Source: Sympetrum striolatum
Taxonomy: Eukaryota > Arthropoda > Insecta > Odonata > Libellulidae
DNA: 64,000 nt
Direction of reading: 5' to 3'
Assembly (NCBI GenBank): GCA_947579665.1
Contig: OX388348.1
Coordinates: forward strand, 9,672,001-9,736,000
The translations under genes and the position numbers were made by a program. Under the pieces are notes generated by a model. The model made no database searches and had not been told where the DNA came from. It saw only the letters and a program-made list of their open reading frames with translations. This document shows positions 53,201 through 64,000 of this stretch, piece by piece; the first letter of the stretch is position 1; each line of letters starts with the position of its first letter.

Positions 53201-56200
53201 TAGAGATTAAAGTTCGATTCGATTGCTGTAATTCGTCATTTTTATTGAATATTGATATTGAATGAGATTATTTTCTTTTCTGTCTAATTTCCTCTTCTTT
53301 GCCCTTATTTAGATCATTCCCTGGGGTAACGAAGGATTTCTTAGGGATTCTGTTAGGATTCTAAGAGAGAAGGGACCGGATAAATCGTAAATATTATGAT
53401 AAATAAGTATCTTATAATAATCATAGTGATTAAAGATAGATTCGATTGCTGTAATTCGTCATTTTTATTGAATTTTGGTATTGAATCAGATTATTTTCTT
53501 TTCTGTCTAATTTCCTCTTCTTTGCCCTTATTTAGATCATTCCCTGAGGTAACTAAGGATTTCTAAGGGATGCTGTAAGGATTCTAAGAGAGAAGGGACC
53601 GGATAAATCGTAAAAATTATGATAAATAAGTATCTTATAATAATCATACAGATTAAAGTTAGATTCGATTGTTGTAATCTTCATTTTTTTGAATTTTGAT
53701 ATTGAATGAGATTATTTTCTTTTCTGTCTAATTTCCTCTTCTTAGCCCTTATTAAGATCATTCCCTGGGGTAACGAAGGGGTTCTAAGGGATGCTGTAAG
53801 GATTCTAAGAGAGAAAGAACCGGATAAATCGTAAATATTATGATAAATAAGTGTATTATAATAATCATATAATTTAAGTTAGATTCGATTGTTGTAATTC
53901 GTCATTTTAATTGAATTTTTATATTAAATGAGATTATTTTCTTTTCTGTCTAATATCCTCTTCTTTGCCCTTATTTAGATCATTCCCTGAGGTAACGAAG
54001 GATTTCTAAGGGATGCTGTAAGGATTCTAAGAGAGAAGGGACCGGATAAATCTTAAAAATTATGATAAATAAGTATCTTATAATAATCATACAGATTAAA
54101 GTTAGATTCGATTTTTGTAATTCCTCATTTTTTAAGGAATTTTGATATTGAATGAGATAATTTTCTTTTCTGTCTAATTTCTTCTTCTTTGCCCTTATTT
54201 AGTTCATTCCCTGAGGTAACGAAGGATTTCTAAGGGGTGCTGTAAGGATTCTAAGAGAGAAGGGACCGGATAAATCGTAAATATTATGAAAAATAAGTAT
54301 CTTATAATAATCATACAGATTAAAGTTAGATTCCATTTTTGTAATTCGTCATTTTAATTGAATTTTGATATTGAATGAGATTATTTTCTTTTGTCTAATT
54401 TCCTCCTCTTTGCCCTTATTTAGATCATTCCCTGAGGTAACGAAGGATTTCTAAGGGATGCTGTAAGGATTCTAAGAGAGAAGGGACCGGATAAATCGTA
54501 AATATTATGATAAATAAGTATCTTATAATAATCATATCGATTAAAGTTAGATTTGATTGTTGTAATTCGTCATTTTTATTGAATTTTGATATTGAATGAG
54601 ATTATTTTCTTTTCTGTCTAATTTCCTCTTCTTTGCCCTTATTCAGATCATTCCCTGAGGTAACGAAGGATTTCGAAGGGATGCTGTAAGGATTCTAAGA
54701 GAGAAGGGACCGGATAAATCGTAAAAATTATGATAAATAAGTATCTTATAATAATCATACAGATTAAAGTTAGATTCGATTGTTGTAATTCCTCATTTTT
54801 ATTGAATTTTGATATTGAATGAGATTATTTTCTTTTCTGTCTAATTTCCTCTTCTTTACCCTTATTTAGATCATTCCCTGAGGTAACCAAGGATTTCTTA
54901 GGGATATTGTAAGGATTCTAAGAGAGAAGGGACCGTATAAATCGTAAATATTATGATAAATAAGTATCTTATAATAATCATATAGATTAAAGCTAAATTC
55001 GATTGTTGTAATTCGTTATTTTTATTGAATTTTGATATTGAATGAGATCATTTTCTTTTCTGTCTAATTTCCTCTTCTTTGCCCTTAGTCAGATTATTCC
55101 CTGAGGTAACGAAGGATTTGTAAGGGATGCTGTAAGGATTCTAAGAGAGAAGGGACCGGATAAATCGTAAATATTATGATAAATAAGTATCTTATAATAA
55201 TCATATAGATTAAAGTTAGATTCGATTGTTGTAATTCGTCATTTTTATTGAATTTTGATATTGAATGAGATTATTTTCTTTTCTGTCTAATTTCCTCTTC
55301 TTTGCCCTCATTCAGATCATTCCCTGAGGTAACGAAGGATTTTTAAGGGATGCTGTAAGGATTCTTAGAGAGAAGGGACCGGATAAATCGTAAATATTAT
55401 GATAAATAAGTATCTTATAATAATCATACAGATTAAAGTTAGATTCGATATTTGTAATTCGTCATTTTAATTGAATTTTGATATTGAATGAGATTATTTT
55501 CTTTTGTCTCATTTCCTCCTCTTTGCCCTTATTCAGATCATTCCCTGAGGTAACGAAGGATTTCTAAGGGATGCTGTAAGGATTCTAAGAGAGAAGGGAC
55601 CGCATAAATCGTAAATATTATGATAAATTAGTATCTTATAATAATCATATAGATTAAGGACAGATTCGATTGTTGTAATTCGTCATCTTAGTTGAATTTT
55701 GATATTAAATGAGATTATTTTCTTTTCTGTCTAATTTCCTCTTCTTTGCCCTTATTTAGATCATTCCCTGAGGTAACGAAGGATTTCTAAGGGATGCTGT
55801 AAGGATTCTAAGAGAGAAGGTACCGGATAAATCGTAAATATTATGATAAATAAGTATCTTATAATAATCATATAGATTAAAGTTAGATTCGATTGTTGTA
55901 ATCCGTCATTTTTATTGAATTTTGATATTGAATGAGATTATTTTCTTTTCTTTCTAATTTCCTTTTCTTAGCACTTATTTAGATCATTCCCTGAGGTAAC
56001 GAAGGATTTTTAAGGGATGCTGTAAGGATTCTAAGAGAGAAGGGACCGGATAAATCGTAAATATTATGATAAATAAGTATCTTATAATAATCATATAGAT
56101 TAAAGTTAGATTCGATTGTTGTAATTCGTCATTTTTATTGAATTTTGATATTGAATGAGATTATTTTCTTTTCTGTCTAATTTCCTCTTCTTTGCCCTTA

Positions 56201-57609
56201 TTCAGATCATTCCCTGAGGTAACGAAGGATTGGTAAGGGATGCTGTAAGGATTCTAAGAGAGAAGGGACCGGATAAATCGTAAATATTATGATAAATAAG
56301 TATCTTATAATAATCATATAGATTAAAGTTAAATTCGATTGTTGTAATTCGTCATTTTTATTGAATTTTGATATTGAATGAGATCATTTTCTTTTCTGTC
56401 TAATTTCCTCTTCTTTGCCCTTATTCAGATCATTCCCTGAGGTAGCGAAGGATTTGTAAGGGATGCTGTAAGGATTCTAAGAGAGAAGGGACCGGATAAA
56501 TCGTAAATATTATGATAAATAAGTATCTTATAATAATCATATAGATTAAAGTTAGATTCGATTGTTGTAATTCGTCATTTTAATTGAATTTTGATATTGA
56601 ATGAGATTATTTTCTTTTCTGTCTAATTTCCTCTTCTTTGCCCTTATTTTGATCATTCCCTGAGGTAACGAAGGATTTCTAAGGGATTGTGTAAGGATTC
56701 TAAGAGAGAAGGGACCGGATAAATCGTAAATATTATGATAAATAAGTATCTTATAATAATCATACAGATTAAAGTTAGATTCGATTGTTGTAATTCGTCA
56801 TTTTTATCGAATTTTGATATTGAATGAGATTATTTTCTTTTCTGTCTAATTTCCTCTTCATTGCCCTTATTCAGATCATTCCCTGAGGTAACGAAGGATT
56901 TCTAAGGGATGCTGTAAGGATTCTAAGAGAGAAGGGACCGGATAAATCGTAAAAATTATGATAAATAAGTATCTTATAATAATCATATAGATTAAAGTTA
57001 GATTCGATTGTTGTAATTCCTCATTTTTAATGAATTTTGATATTGAATGAGATTATTTTCTTTTCTGCCTAATTTCCTCTTCTTTGTCCTTATTTAGATC
57101 ATTCCCTGAGGTAACGAAGGATTTCTAAGGGATGCTGTAAGGATTCTAAGAGAGAATGGACCGGATAAATCGTAAATATTATGATAAATAAGTATCTTAT
57201 AATAATCATATAGATTAAAGTTAGATTCGATTGTTGTAATTCGTCATTTTAATTGAATTTTGATGTTGAATGAGATTATTTTCTTTTCTGTCTAATTTCC
57301 TCTTCTTTGCCCTTATTTAGATCATTCCCTGAGGTAACGAAGGATTTCTAAGGGATGCTGTAAGGATTCTAAGAGAGAAGGGACCGGATAAATCGTAAAT
57401 ATTATGATAAATAAGTATCTTATAATAGTCATATAGATTAAAGTTAGATTCGATTGTTGTAATTCGTCATTTTTATTGAATTTTGATATTGAATGAGATT
57501 ATTTTCTTTTCTGTCTAATTTCCTCTTCTTTGCCCTTATTCAGATCATTCCCTGAGGTAACAAAGGATTTCTAAGGGATGCGGTAAGGATTCTAAGAGAG
57601 AAGGGACCG
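50281..57609 (+). repeat. Mixed satellite segment
   Basis: This stretch is monomers throughout. The tagtgattaaagata marker occurs at 51642 and 53424 (8 monomers apart), each time followed by the cgtaaaaattatg-type monomer. The run at 53.4-53.9 kb keeps the same order of types as 3.4-3.9 kb. One monomer near 54130 has an insertion (catttttttaaggaatt). No gene, foreign insertion or RNA gene is visible. Confidence 0.75.
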
Positions 57610-58501
57610 GATAAATCGTAAATATTATAACAAATAAGTTATTTATAATAATCATATAGATTAAAGTTAGATTCGATTGTTGTAATTCGTCATTTTTATT
57701 GAATTTTGATATTGAATGAGATTATTTTCTTTTCTGTTTAATTTCCTCTTCTTTGCCCTTATTCAGATCATTCCCTGAGGTAACAAAGGATTTCAAAGGG
57801 ATGCTGTAAGGAATCTAAGAGAGAAGGGACCGGATAAATCGTAAATATTATAACAAATAAGTATCTTATAATAATCATATAGATTAAAGTTAGATTCGAT
57901 TGTTGTAATTCGTCATTTTTATTGAATTTTGATATTGAATGAGATTATTTTCTTTTCTGTCTAATTTTCTCTTCTTTTCCCTTATTCAGATCATTCCCTG
58001 GGGTAACAAAGTATTTCTAAGGGATGCTGTAAGGATTCTAAGAGAGAAGGGACCGGATAAATCGTAAATATTATAACAAATAAGTATCTTATAATAATCA
58101 TATAGATTAAAGTTAGATTCGATTGTTGTAATTCGTCATTTTTACTGAATTTTGATATTGAATGAGATTATTTTCTTTTCTGTCTAATTTCCTCTTCTTT
58201 GCCCTTATTCAGATCATTCCTTGAGGTAACAAAGGATTTCTAAGGGATGCTGTAAGGATTCTAAGAGAGAAGGGACCGGATAAATCGTAAATATTATAAC
58301 AAATAAGTATCTTATAATAATCATATAGATTAAAGTTAGATTCGATTGTTGTAATTCCTAATTTAAATTGAATTTTGATGTTGAATGAGATTATTTTCTT
58401 TTCTGTCTAATTTCCTTTTCTTTGCCCTTATTCAGATCATTCCCTGAGGTAACAAAGGATTTCTAAGGGATGCTGTAAGGATTCTAAGAGAGAAGGGACC
58501 G
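57610..58501 (+). repeat. Four adjacent near-identical monomers (recent local amplification)
   Basis: Monomers beginning at 57610, 57833, 58055 and 58279 all read attataacaaataag where almost every other copy has attatgataaataag. Their downstream part, and that of the preceding monomer, carries gtaacaaag in place of gtaacgaag. This combination is confined to this cluster in the window, so the four copies are best explained by amplification of one variant. Confidence 0.8.
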
Positions 58502-58929
58502 GATAAATCGTAAATATTATGATAAATAAGTATCTTATAATAATCATATAGATTAAAGTTAGATTCCATTTTTGTAATTCGTCATTTTAATTGAATTTTG
58601 ATATTGAATGAGATTATTTTCTTTTGTCTAATTTCCTCCTCTTTGCCCTTATTTAGATCATTCCCTGAGGTAACGAAGGATTTCTAAGGGATGCTGTAAG
58701 GATTCTAAGAGAGAAGGGACCGGATAAATCGTAAATATTATGATAAATTAGTATCTTATAATAATCATATAGATTAAAGTTAGATTCGATTGTTGTAATT
58801 CGTCATTTTTATTGAATTTTGATATTGAATGAGATTATTTTCTTTTCTGTCTAATTTCCTCTTCATTGCCCTTATTCAGATCATTCCCTGAGGTAACGAA
58901 GGATTTCTAAGGGATGCTGTAAGGATTCT

Positions 58930-60500
58930 AAGAGAGAAGGGACCGGATAAATCGTAAAAATTATGTTAAATAAGTATCTTATAATAATCATAAAGATTAA
59001 AGTTAGATTCGATTGTTGTAATCCCTCATTTTTATTGAATTTTGATATTGAATGAGATTTTTTTCTTTTCTGTCTAATTTTCTCTTCTTTACCCTTATTT
59101 AGATCATTCCCTGAGGTAACCAAGGATTTCTAAGGGATGCTGTAAGGATTCTAAGAGAGAAGGGACCGGATAAATCGTAAATATTATGATAAATAAGTAT
59201 CTTATAATAATCATACAGATTAAAGTTAGATTCGATTTTTGTAATTCGTCATTTTAATTGAATTTTGATATTTTTATGAGATTATTTTCTTTTGTCTAAT
59301 TTCCTCCTCTTTGCCATTATTTAGATCATTCCCTGAGGTAACGAAGGATTTCTAAGGGATGCTGTAAGTATTCTAAGAGAGAAGGGACCGGATAAATCGT
59401 AAATATTATGATAAATAAGTATCTTATAATAATCATATAGATTAAAGTTTGATTCGATTGTTGTAATTCGTCATTTTAATTGAATTTTGATATTGAATGA
59501 GATTATTTTCTTTTCTGTCTAATTTTCTCTTCTTTACCCTTATTTAGATCATTCCCTGAGGTAACGAAGGATTTCTAAGGGATGCTGTAAGGATTCTAAG
59601 AGAGAAGGGACCGGATAAATCGTAAAAATTATGTTAAATATGTATCTTATAATAATCATACAGATTAAAGTTAGATTCGATTGTTGTAATCCCTCATTTT
59701 TATTGAATTTTGATATTGAATGAGATTTTTTTCTTTTCTGTCTAATTTTCTCTTCTTTACCCTTATTTAGATCATTCCCTGAGGTAACCAAGGATTTCTA
59801 AGGGATGCTGTAAGGATTCTAAGAGAGAAGGGACCGGATAAATCGTAAATATTATGATAAATAAGTATCTTATAATAATCATACAGATTAAAGTTAGATT
59901 CGATTTTTGTAATTCGTCATTTTAATTGAATTTTGATATTTTTATGAGATTATTTTCTTTTGTCTAATTTCCTCCTCTTTGCCATTATTTAGATCATTCC
60001 CTGAGGTAACGAAGGATTTCTAAGGGATGCTGTAAGTATTCTAAGAGAGAAGGGACCGGATAAATCGTAAATATTATGATAAATAAGTATCTTATAATAA
60101 TCATACAGATTAAAGTTAGATTCGATTGTTGTAATCCCTCATTTTTATTGAATTTTGATATTGAATGAGATTTTTTTCTTTTCTGTCTAATTTTCTCTTC
60201 TTTACCCTTATTTAGATCATTCCCTGAGGTAACCAAGGATTTCTAAGGGATGCTGTAAGGATTCTAAGAGAGAAGGGACCGGATAAATCGTAAATATTAT
60301 GATAAATAAGTATCTTATAATAATCATACAGATTAAAGTTAGATTCGATTTTTGTAATTCGTCATTTTTTTGAATTTTGATATTTTTATGAGATTATTTT
60401 CTTTTGTCTAATTTCCTCCTCTTTGCCATTATTTAGATCATTCCCTGAGGTAACGAAGGATTTCTAAGGGATGCTGTAAGTATTCTAAGAGAGAAGGGAC
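58930..60500 (+). repeat. Alternating two-type monomer run
   Basis: One type (aatccctcattttt, agatttttttctttt, tctttaccc, gtaaccaagg) is followed by a second type (gatatttttatgag, cctcctctttgccatt, gtaagtattc). The pair occurs from about 58.94, 59.61 and 60.06 kb and again from 62.29 kb, separated by 668, 445 and 2,228 bp. Short minus-strand frames at 58881-59123, 59549-59791, 59994-60236 and 62234-62464 reflect this repetition only. Confidence 0.75.
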
Positions 60501-62286
60501 CGGATAAATCGTAAATATTATGATAAATAAGTATCTTATAATAATCATATAGATTTAAGTTTGATTCGATTGTTGTAATTCGTCATTTTAATTGAATTTT
60601 GATATTGAATGAGATTATTTTCTTTTCTGTCTAATTTACTCTTCTTTGCATTTATTCAGGTCATTCCCTGAGGTAACGAAGGATTTCTAAGGGATGCTGT
60701 AAGGATTCTAAGAGAGAAGGGACCGGATAAATCGTAAATATTATGATAAATAAGTATCTTATAATAATCATGTAGATTAAAGTAAGATTCGATTGTTGCA
60801 ATTCGTCATTTTAATTGAATTTTGATATTGAATGAGATTATTATCTTTTCTGTCTAATATCCTCTTCTTTGCCCTTATTCAGATCATTCCCTGAGGTAAC
60901 GTAGGATTTCTAAGGGATGCTGTAAGGATTCTAAGAGAGAAGGGACCGGATAAATCGTAAATATTATGTTAAATAAGTATCTTATAATAATCATACAGAT
61001 TAAAGTTAGATTCGATTGTTGTAATTCGTCATTTTTATTGAATTTTGATATTGAATTAGATTATTTTCTTTTCTTTCTAATTTCTTTTTCTTTGCACTTA
61101 TTTAGATCATTCCCTGAGGTAACGAAGGATTTTTAAGGGATGCTGTAAGGATTCTAAGAGAGAAGGGACCGGATAAATCGTAAATATTATGATAAATATG
61201 TATCTTATAATAATCATATAGATTAAAGTTAGATTCGATTGTTGTAATTCGTCATTTTTATTGAATTTTGATATTGAATGAGATTATTTTCTTTTCTGTC
61301 TAATTTCCTCTTCTTTGCCCTTATTCAGATCATTCCCTGAGGTAACGAAGGATTGGTAAGGGATGCTGTAAGGATTCTAAGAGAGAAGGGACCTGATAAA
61401 TCGTAAATATTATGATAAATAAGTATCTTATAATAATCATATAGTTCCAAGTTAAATTCGATTGTTGTAATTCGTTATTTTTATTGAATTTTGATAATGA
61501 ATGAGATCATTTTCTTTTCTGTCTAATTTCCTCCTCTTTGCCCTTATTTCAGATCATTCCCTGAGGTAACGAAGGATTTTTAAGGGATGCTGTAAGGATT
61601 CTAATAGAGAAGGGATCGGATAAATCGTAAATATTATGATAAATAAGTATCTTATAATAATCATATAGATTAAAGTTAGATTCGATTGTTGTAATTCGTC
61701 ATTTTTATTGAATTTTGATATTGAATGAGATTATTTTCTTTTCTGTCTAATTTCCTCTTCTTTGCCCTTATTTAGATCATTCCCTGTGGTAACGAAGTAT
61801 TTCTAAGGGATGCTGTAAGGATTATAAGAGAGAAGGGACCGGATATATCGTAAATATTATGATAAATATGTATCTTATAATAATCATATAGATTAAAGCT
61901 AGATTTAATTGTTGTTATTCGTCATTTTAATTGAATTTTGATATTGAATGAGATTATTTTCTTTTCTGTCTAATTTCCTCTTCTTTGCCCTTATTCAGAT
62001 CATTCCTTGAGGTAACGAAGGATATCTAAGGGATGCTGTAAGGATTCTAAGAGAGAAGGGACCAGATAAACCGTAAATATTATGATAAATAAGTATCTTA
62101 TAATAATCATATAGATTAAAGTTAGATTCGATTGTTGTAATTCGTCATTTTAATTGAATTTTGATATTGAATGAGATTATTTTCTTTTCTGGCTAATTTC
62201 CTCTTCTTTGCCTTATTTAGATCATTCCCTGAGTTAACGAAGGATTTCTAAGGGATGCTGTAAGGATTCTAAGAGAGAATAGACCG
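60059..62286 (+). repeat. Ten-monomer tandem duplication, copy 1
   Basis: The unit is 2,228 bp long and begins again at 62287. Landmarks are the gtaaccaagg monomer (caa at 60234/62462) and tgcatttattcagg at 60647/62876. The one-base change in offset between them is explained by a one-base deletion near 60365-60372. The last part of this copy is also block E copy 2. Confidence 0.85.
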
Positions 62287-64000
62287 GATAAATCGTAAAT
62301 ATTATGATAAATAAGTATCTTATAATAATCATACAGATTAAAGTTAGATTCGATTGTTGTAATCCCTCATTTTTATTGAATTTTGATATTGAATGAGATT
62401 TTTTTCTTTTCTGTCTAATTTTCTCTTCTTTACCCTTATTTAGATCATTCCCTGAGGTAACCAAGGATTTCTAAGGGATGCTGTAAGGATTCTAAGAGAG
62501 AAGGGACCGGATAAATCGTAAATATTATGATAAATAAGTATCTTATAATAATCATACAGATTAAAGTTAGATTCGATTTTTGTAATTCGTCATTTTAATT
62601 GAATTTTGATATTTTTATGAGATTATTTTCTTTTGTCTAATTTCCTCCTCTTTGCCATTATTTAGATCATTCCCTGAGGTAACGAAGGATTTCTAAGGGA
62701 TGCTGTAAGTATTCTAAGAGAGAAGGGACCGGATAAATCGTAAATATTATGATAAATAAGTATCTTATAATAATCATATAGATTTAAGTTTGATTCGATT
62801 GTTGTAATTCGTCATTTTAATTGAATTTTGATATTGAATGAGATTATTTTCTTTTCTGTCTAATTTACTCTTCTTTGCATTTATTCAGGTCATTCCCTGA
62901 GGTAACGAAGGATTTCTAAGGGATGCTGTAAGGATTCTAAGAGAGAAGGGACCGGATAAATCGTAAATATTATGATAAATAAGTATCTTATAATAATCAT
63001 GTAGATTAAAGTAAGATTCGATTGTTGCAATTCGTCATTTTAATTGAATTTTGATATTGAATGAGATTATTATCTTTTCTGTCTAATATCCTCTTCTTTG
63101 CCCTTATTCAGATCATTCCCTGAGGTAACGTAGGATTTCTAAGGGATGCTGTAAGGATTCTAAGAGAGAAGGGACCGGATAAATCGTAAATATTATGTTA
63201 AATAAGTATCTTATAATAATCATACAGATTAAAGTTAGATTCGATTGTTGTAATTCGTCATTTTTATTGAATTTTGATATTGAATTAGATTATTTTCTTT
63301 TCTTTCTAATTTCTTTTTCTTTGCACTTATTTAGATCATTCCCTGAGGTAACGAAGGATTTTTAAGGGATGCTGTAAGGATTCTAAGAGAGAAGGGACCG
63401 GATAAATCGTAAATATTATGATAAATATGTATCTTATAATAATCATATAGATTAAAGTTAGATTCGATTGTTGTAATTCGTCATTTTTATTGAATTTTGA
63501 TATTGAATGAGATTATTTTCTTTTCTGTCTAATTTCCTCTTCTTTGCCCTTATTCAGATCATTCCCTGAGGTAACGAAGGATTGGTAAGGGATGCTGTAA
63601 GGATTCTAAGAGAGAAGGGACCTGATAAATCGTAAATATTATGATAAATAAGTATCTTATAATAATCATATAGTTCCAAGTTAAATTCGATTGTTGTAAT
63701 TCGTTATTTTTATTGAATTTTGATAATGAATGAGATCATTTTCTTTTCTGTCTAATTTCCTCCTCTTTGCCCTTATTTCAGATCATTCCCTGAGGTAACG
63801 AAGGATTTTTAAGGGATGCTGTAAGGATTCTAATAGAGAAGGGATCGGATAAATCGTAAATATTATGATAAATAAGTATCTTATAATAATCATATAGATT
63901 AAAGTTAGATTCGATTGTTGTAATTCGTCATTTTTATTGAATTTTGATATTGAATGAGATTATTTTCTTTTCTGTCTAATTTCCTCTTCTTTGCCCTTAT
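62287..64000 (+). repeat. Ten-monomer tandem duplication, copy 2 (cut by the window edge)
   Basis: This copy is colinear with 60059-61771 at an offset of 2,228-2,229 bp with almost no differences, including the rare atatagttccaag variant (61440/63669). It probably continues beyond the window. The 10-monomer length equals that of the duplication at 10.8-15.2 kb, but the monomer types involved are different. Confidence 0.85.

Larger units (their letters stand above)
31160..64000 (+). repeat. 223-bp tandem satellite array, right arm (about 147 monomers, continues past the window)
   Basis: The same satellite resumes at the TA following the transposon and runs to the right edge in the same orientation. 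The anchor gataaatcgt recurs from 31354 to 63848, which is 146 monomers averaging 222.6 bp, and the last 153 bp are a partial monomer. The interrupted monomer (29831-29861 plus 31162-31353) is complete once the transposon and one TA are removed. Sequence variants here only partly overlap those of the left arm. This arm holds most copies with ttcag in place of tttag before atcattccctg, and those with gattggtaag in place of gatttctaag. Nothing other than satellite is visible. Confidence 0.98.

Noticed and set aside
57610..58501. A separate satellite family
   Set aside because: Despite shared variants, these monomers have the same length and order of motifs as the rest. They are a variant, not a new family.
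58881..59123. Minus-strand 80-residue frame, repeated at 59549-59791, 59994-60236 and 62234-62464
   Set aside because: This is satellite sequence read in the frame that happens to avoid stops in one monomer type. At least some copies begin at TTG and not ATG, and the peptide is low-complexity and tracks the repeat.
1..64000. Telomeric repeats, rDNA, histone genes or other tandem gene arrays
   Set aside because: No short telomere-type repeat, no rRNA-like sequence and no conserved coding frame are present in the monomer.

Overview
This window is almost entirely one tandem satellite DNA. A monomer of about 223 bp (222-224 bp in most copies) repeats head to tail, always in the same orientation, from base 1 to base 64000. 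By my count there are about 281 full copies plus a 153-bp partial copy at the right edge. The only interruption is one 1,298-bp mariner-family DNA transposon at 29862-31159, flanked by a TA target duplication. I see no cellular protein gene, tRNA, rRNA, CRISPR array or prokaryotic feature. A megabase-style satellite carrying a mariner points to an animal genome, most likely an arthropod, and to centromeric or other constitutive heterochromatin. The transposase resembles the mellifera/capitata-type mariners known from insects. The species cannot be named from this sequence.

Monomer anatomy (coordinates of the first copy, 1-223): bases 1-140 are very AT rich (about 21% G+C by hand count) and include an imperfect dyad at 18-46 and a T/C-rich tract at about 114-155. 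Bases 141-223 are less AT rich (about 43% G+C) and contain a short internal direct repeat and a CENP-B-box-like 17-mer on the minus strand. The consensus as a whole is about 29% G+C.

Large-scale layout: diagnostic variants show a mosaic of higher-order duplications, all spaced by whole numbers of monomers. Bases 1-8684 are a long run of diverged monomers. The series restarts at 8685, with a three-monomer unit present twice (8685-9352 and 9353-10020), and repeats 1-3595 at an offset of 9,352 bp (42 monomers). A 10-monomer segment is then duplicated (10781-12947 again at 13010-15176). After that, 15148-18731 repeats 3567-7150 at an offset of 11,581 bp. Bases 18.7-29.9 kb and 31.2-36.5 kb share a second set of blocks, including a 6-monomer (1,331-bp) tandem duplication whose second copy holds the mariner. 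Bases 36.5-46.1 kb contain 11-, 29- and 30-monomer offsets. Bases 46.8-50.2 kb contain a 9-monomer duplication. Bases 57.6-58.5 kb hold four near-identical monomers in a row. Bases 60059-64000 contain a second 10-monomer tandem duplication that runs off the window.

The mariner has 151-bp imperfect terminal inverted repeats, and the right one covers the last 28 or so codons of the transposase. The gene is dead: it has an in-frame TAG, a one-base frameshift, and Asn in place of the first catalytic Asp. The paralogous six-monomer unit at 28.3 kb preserves the empty site, so the insertion is exact and probably came after the local duplication. The window is best read as a satellite evolving by unequal exchange, with one old passenger transposon. 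No genes here act together in a pathway.
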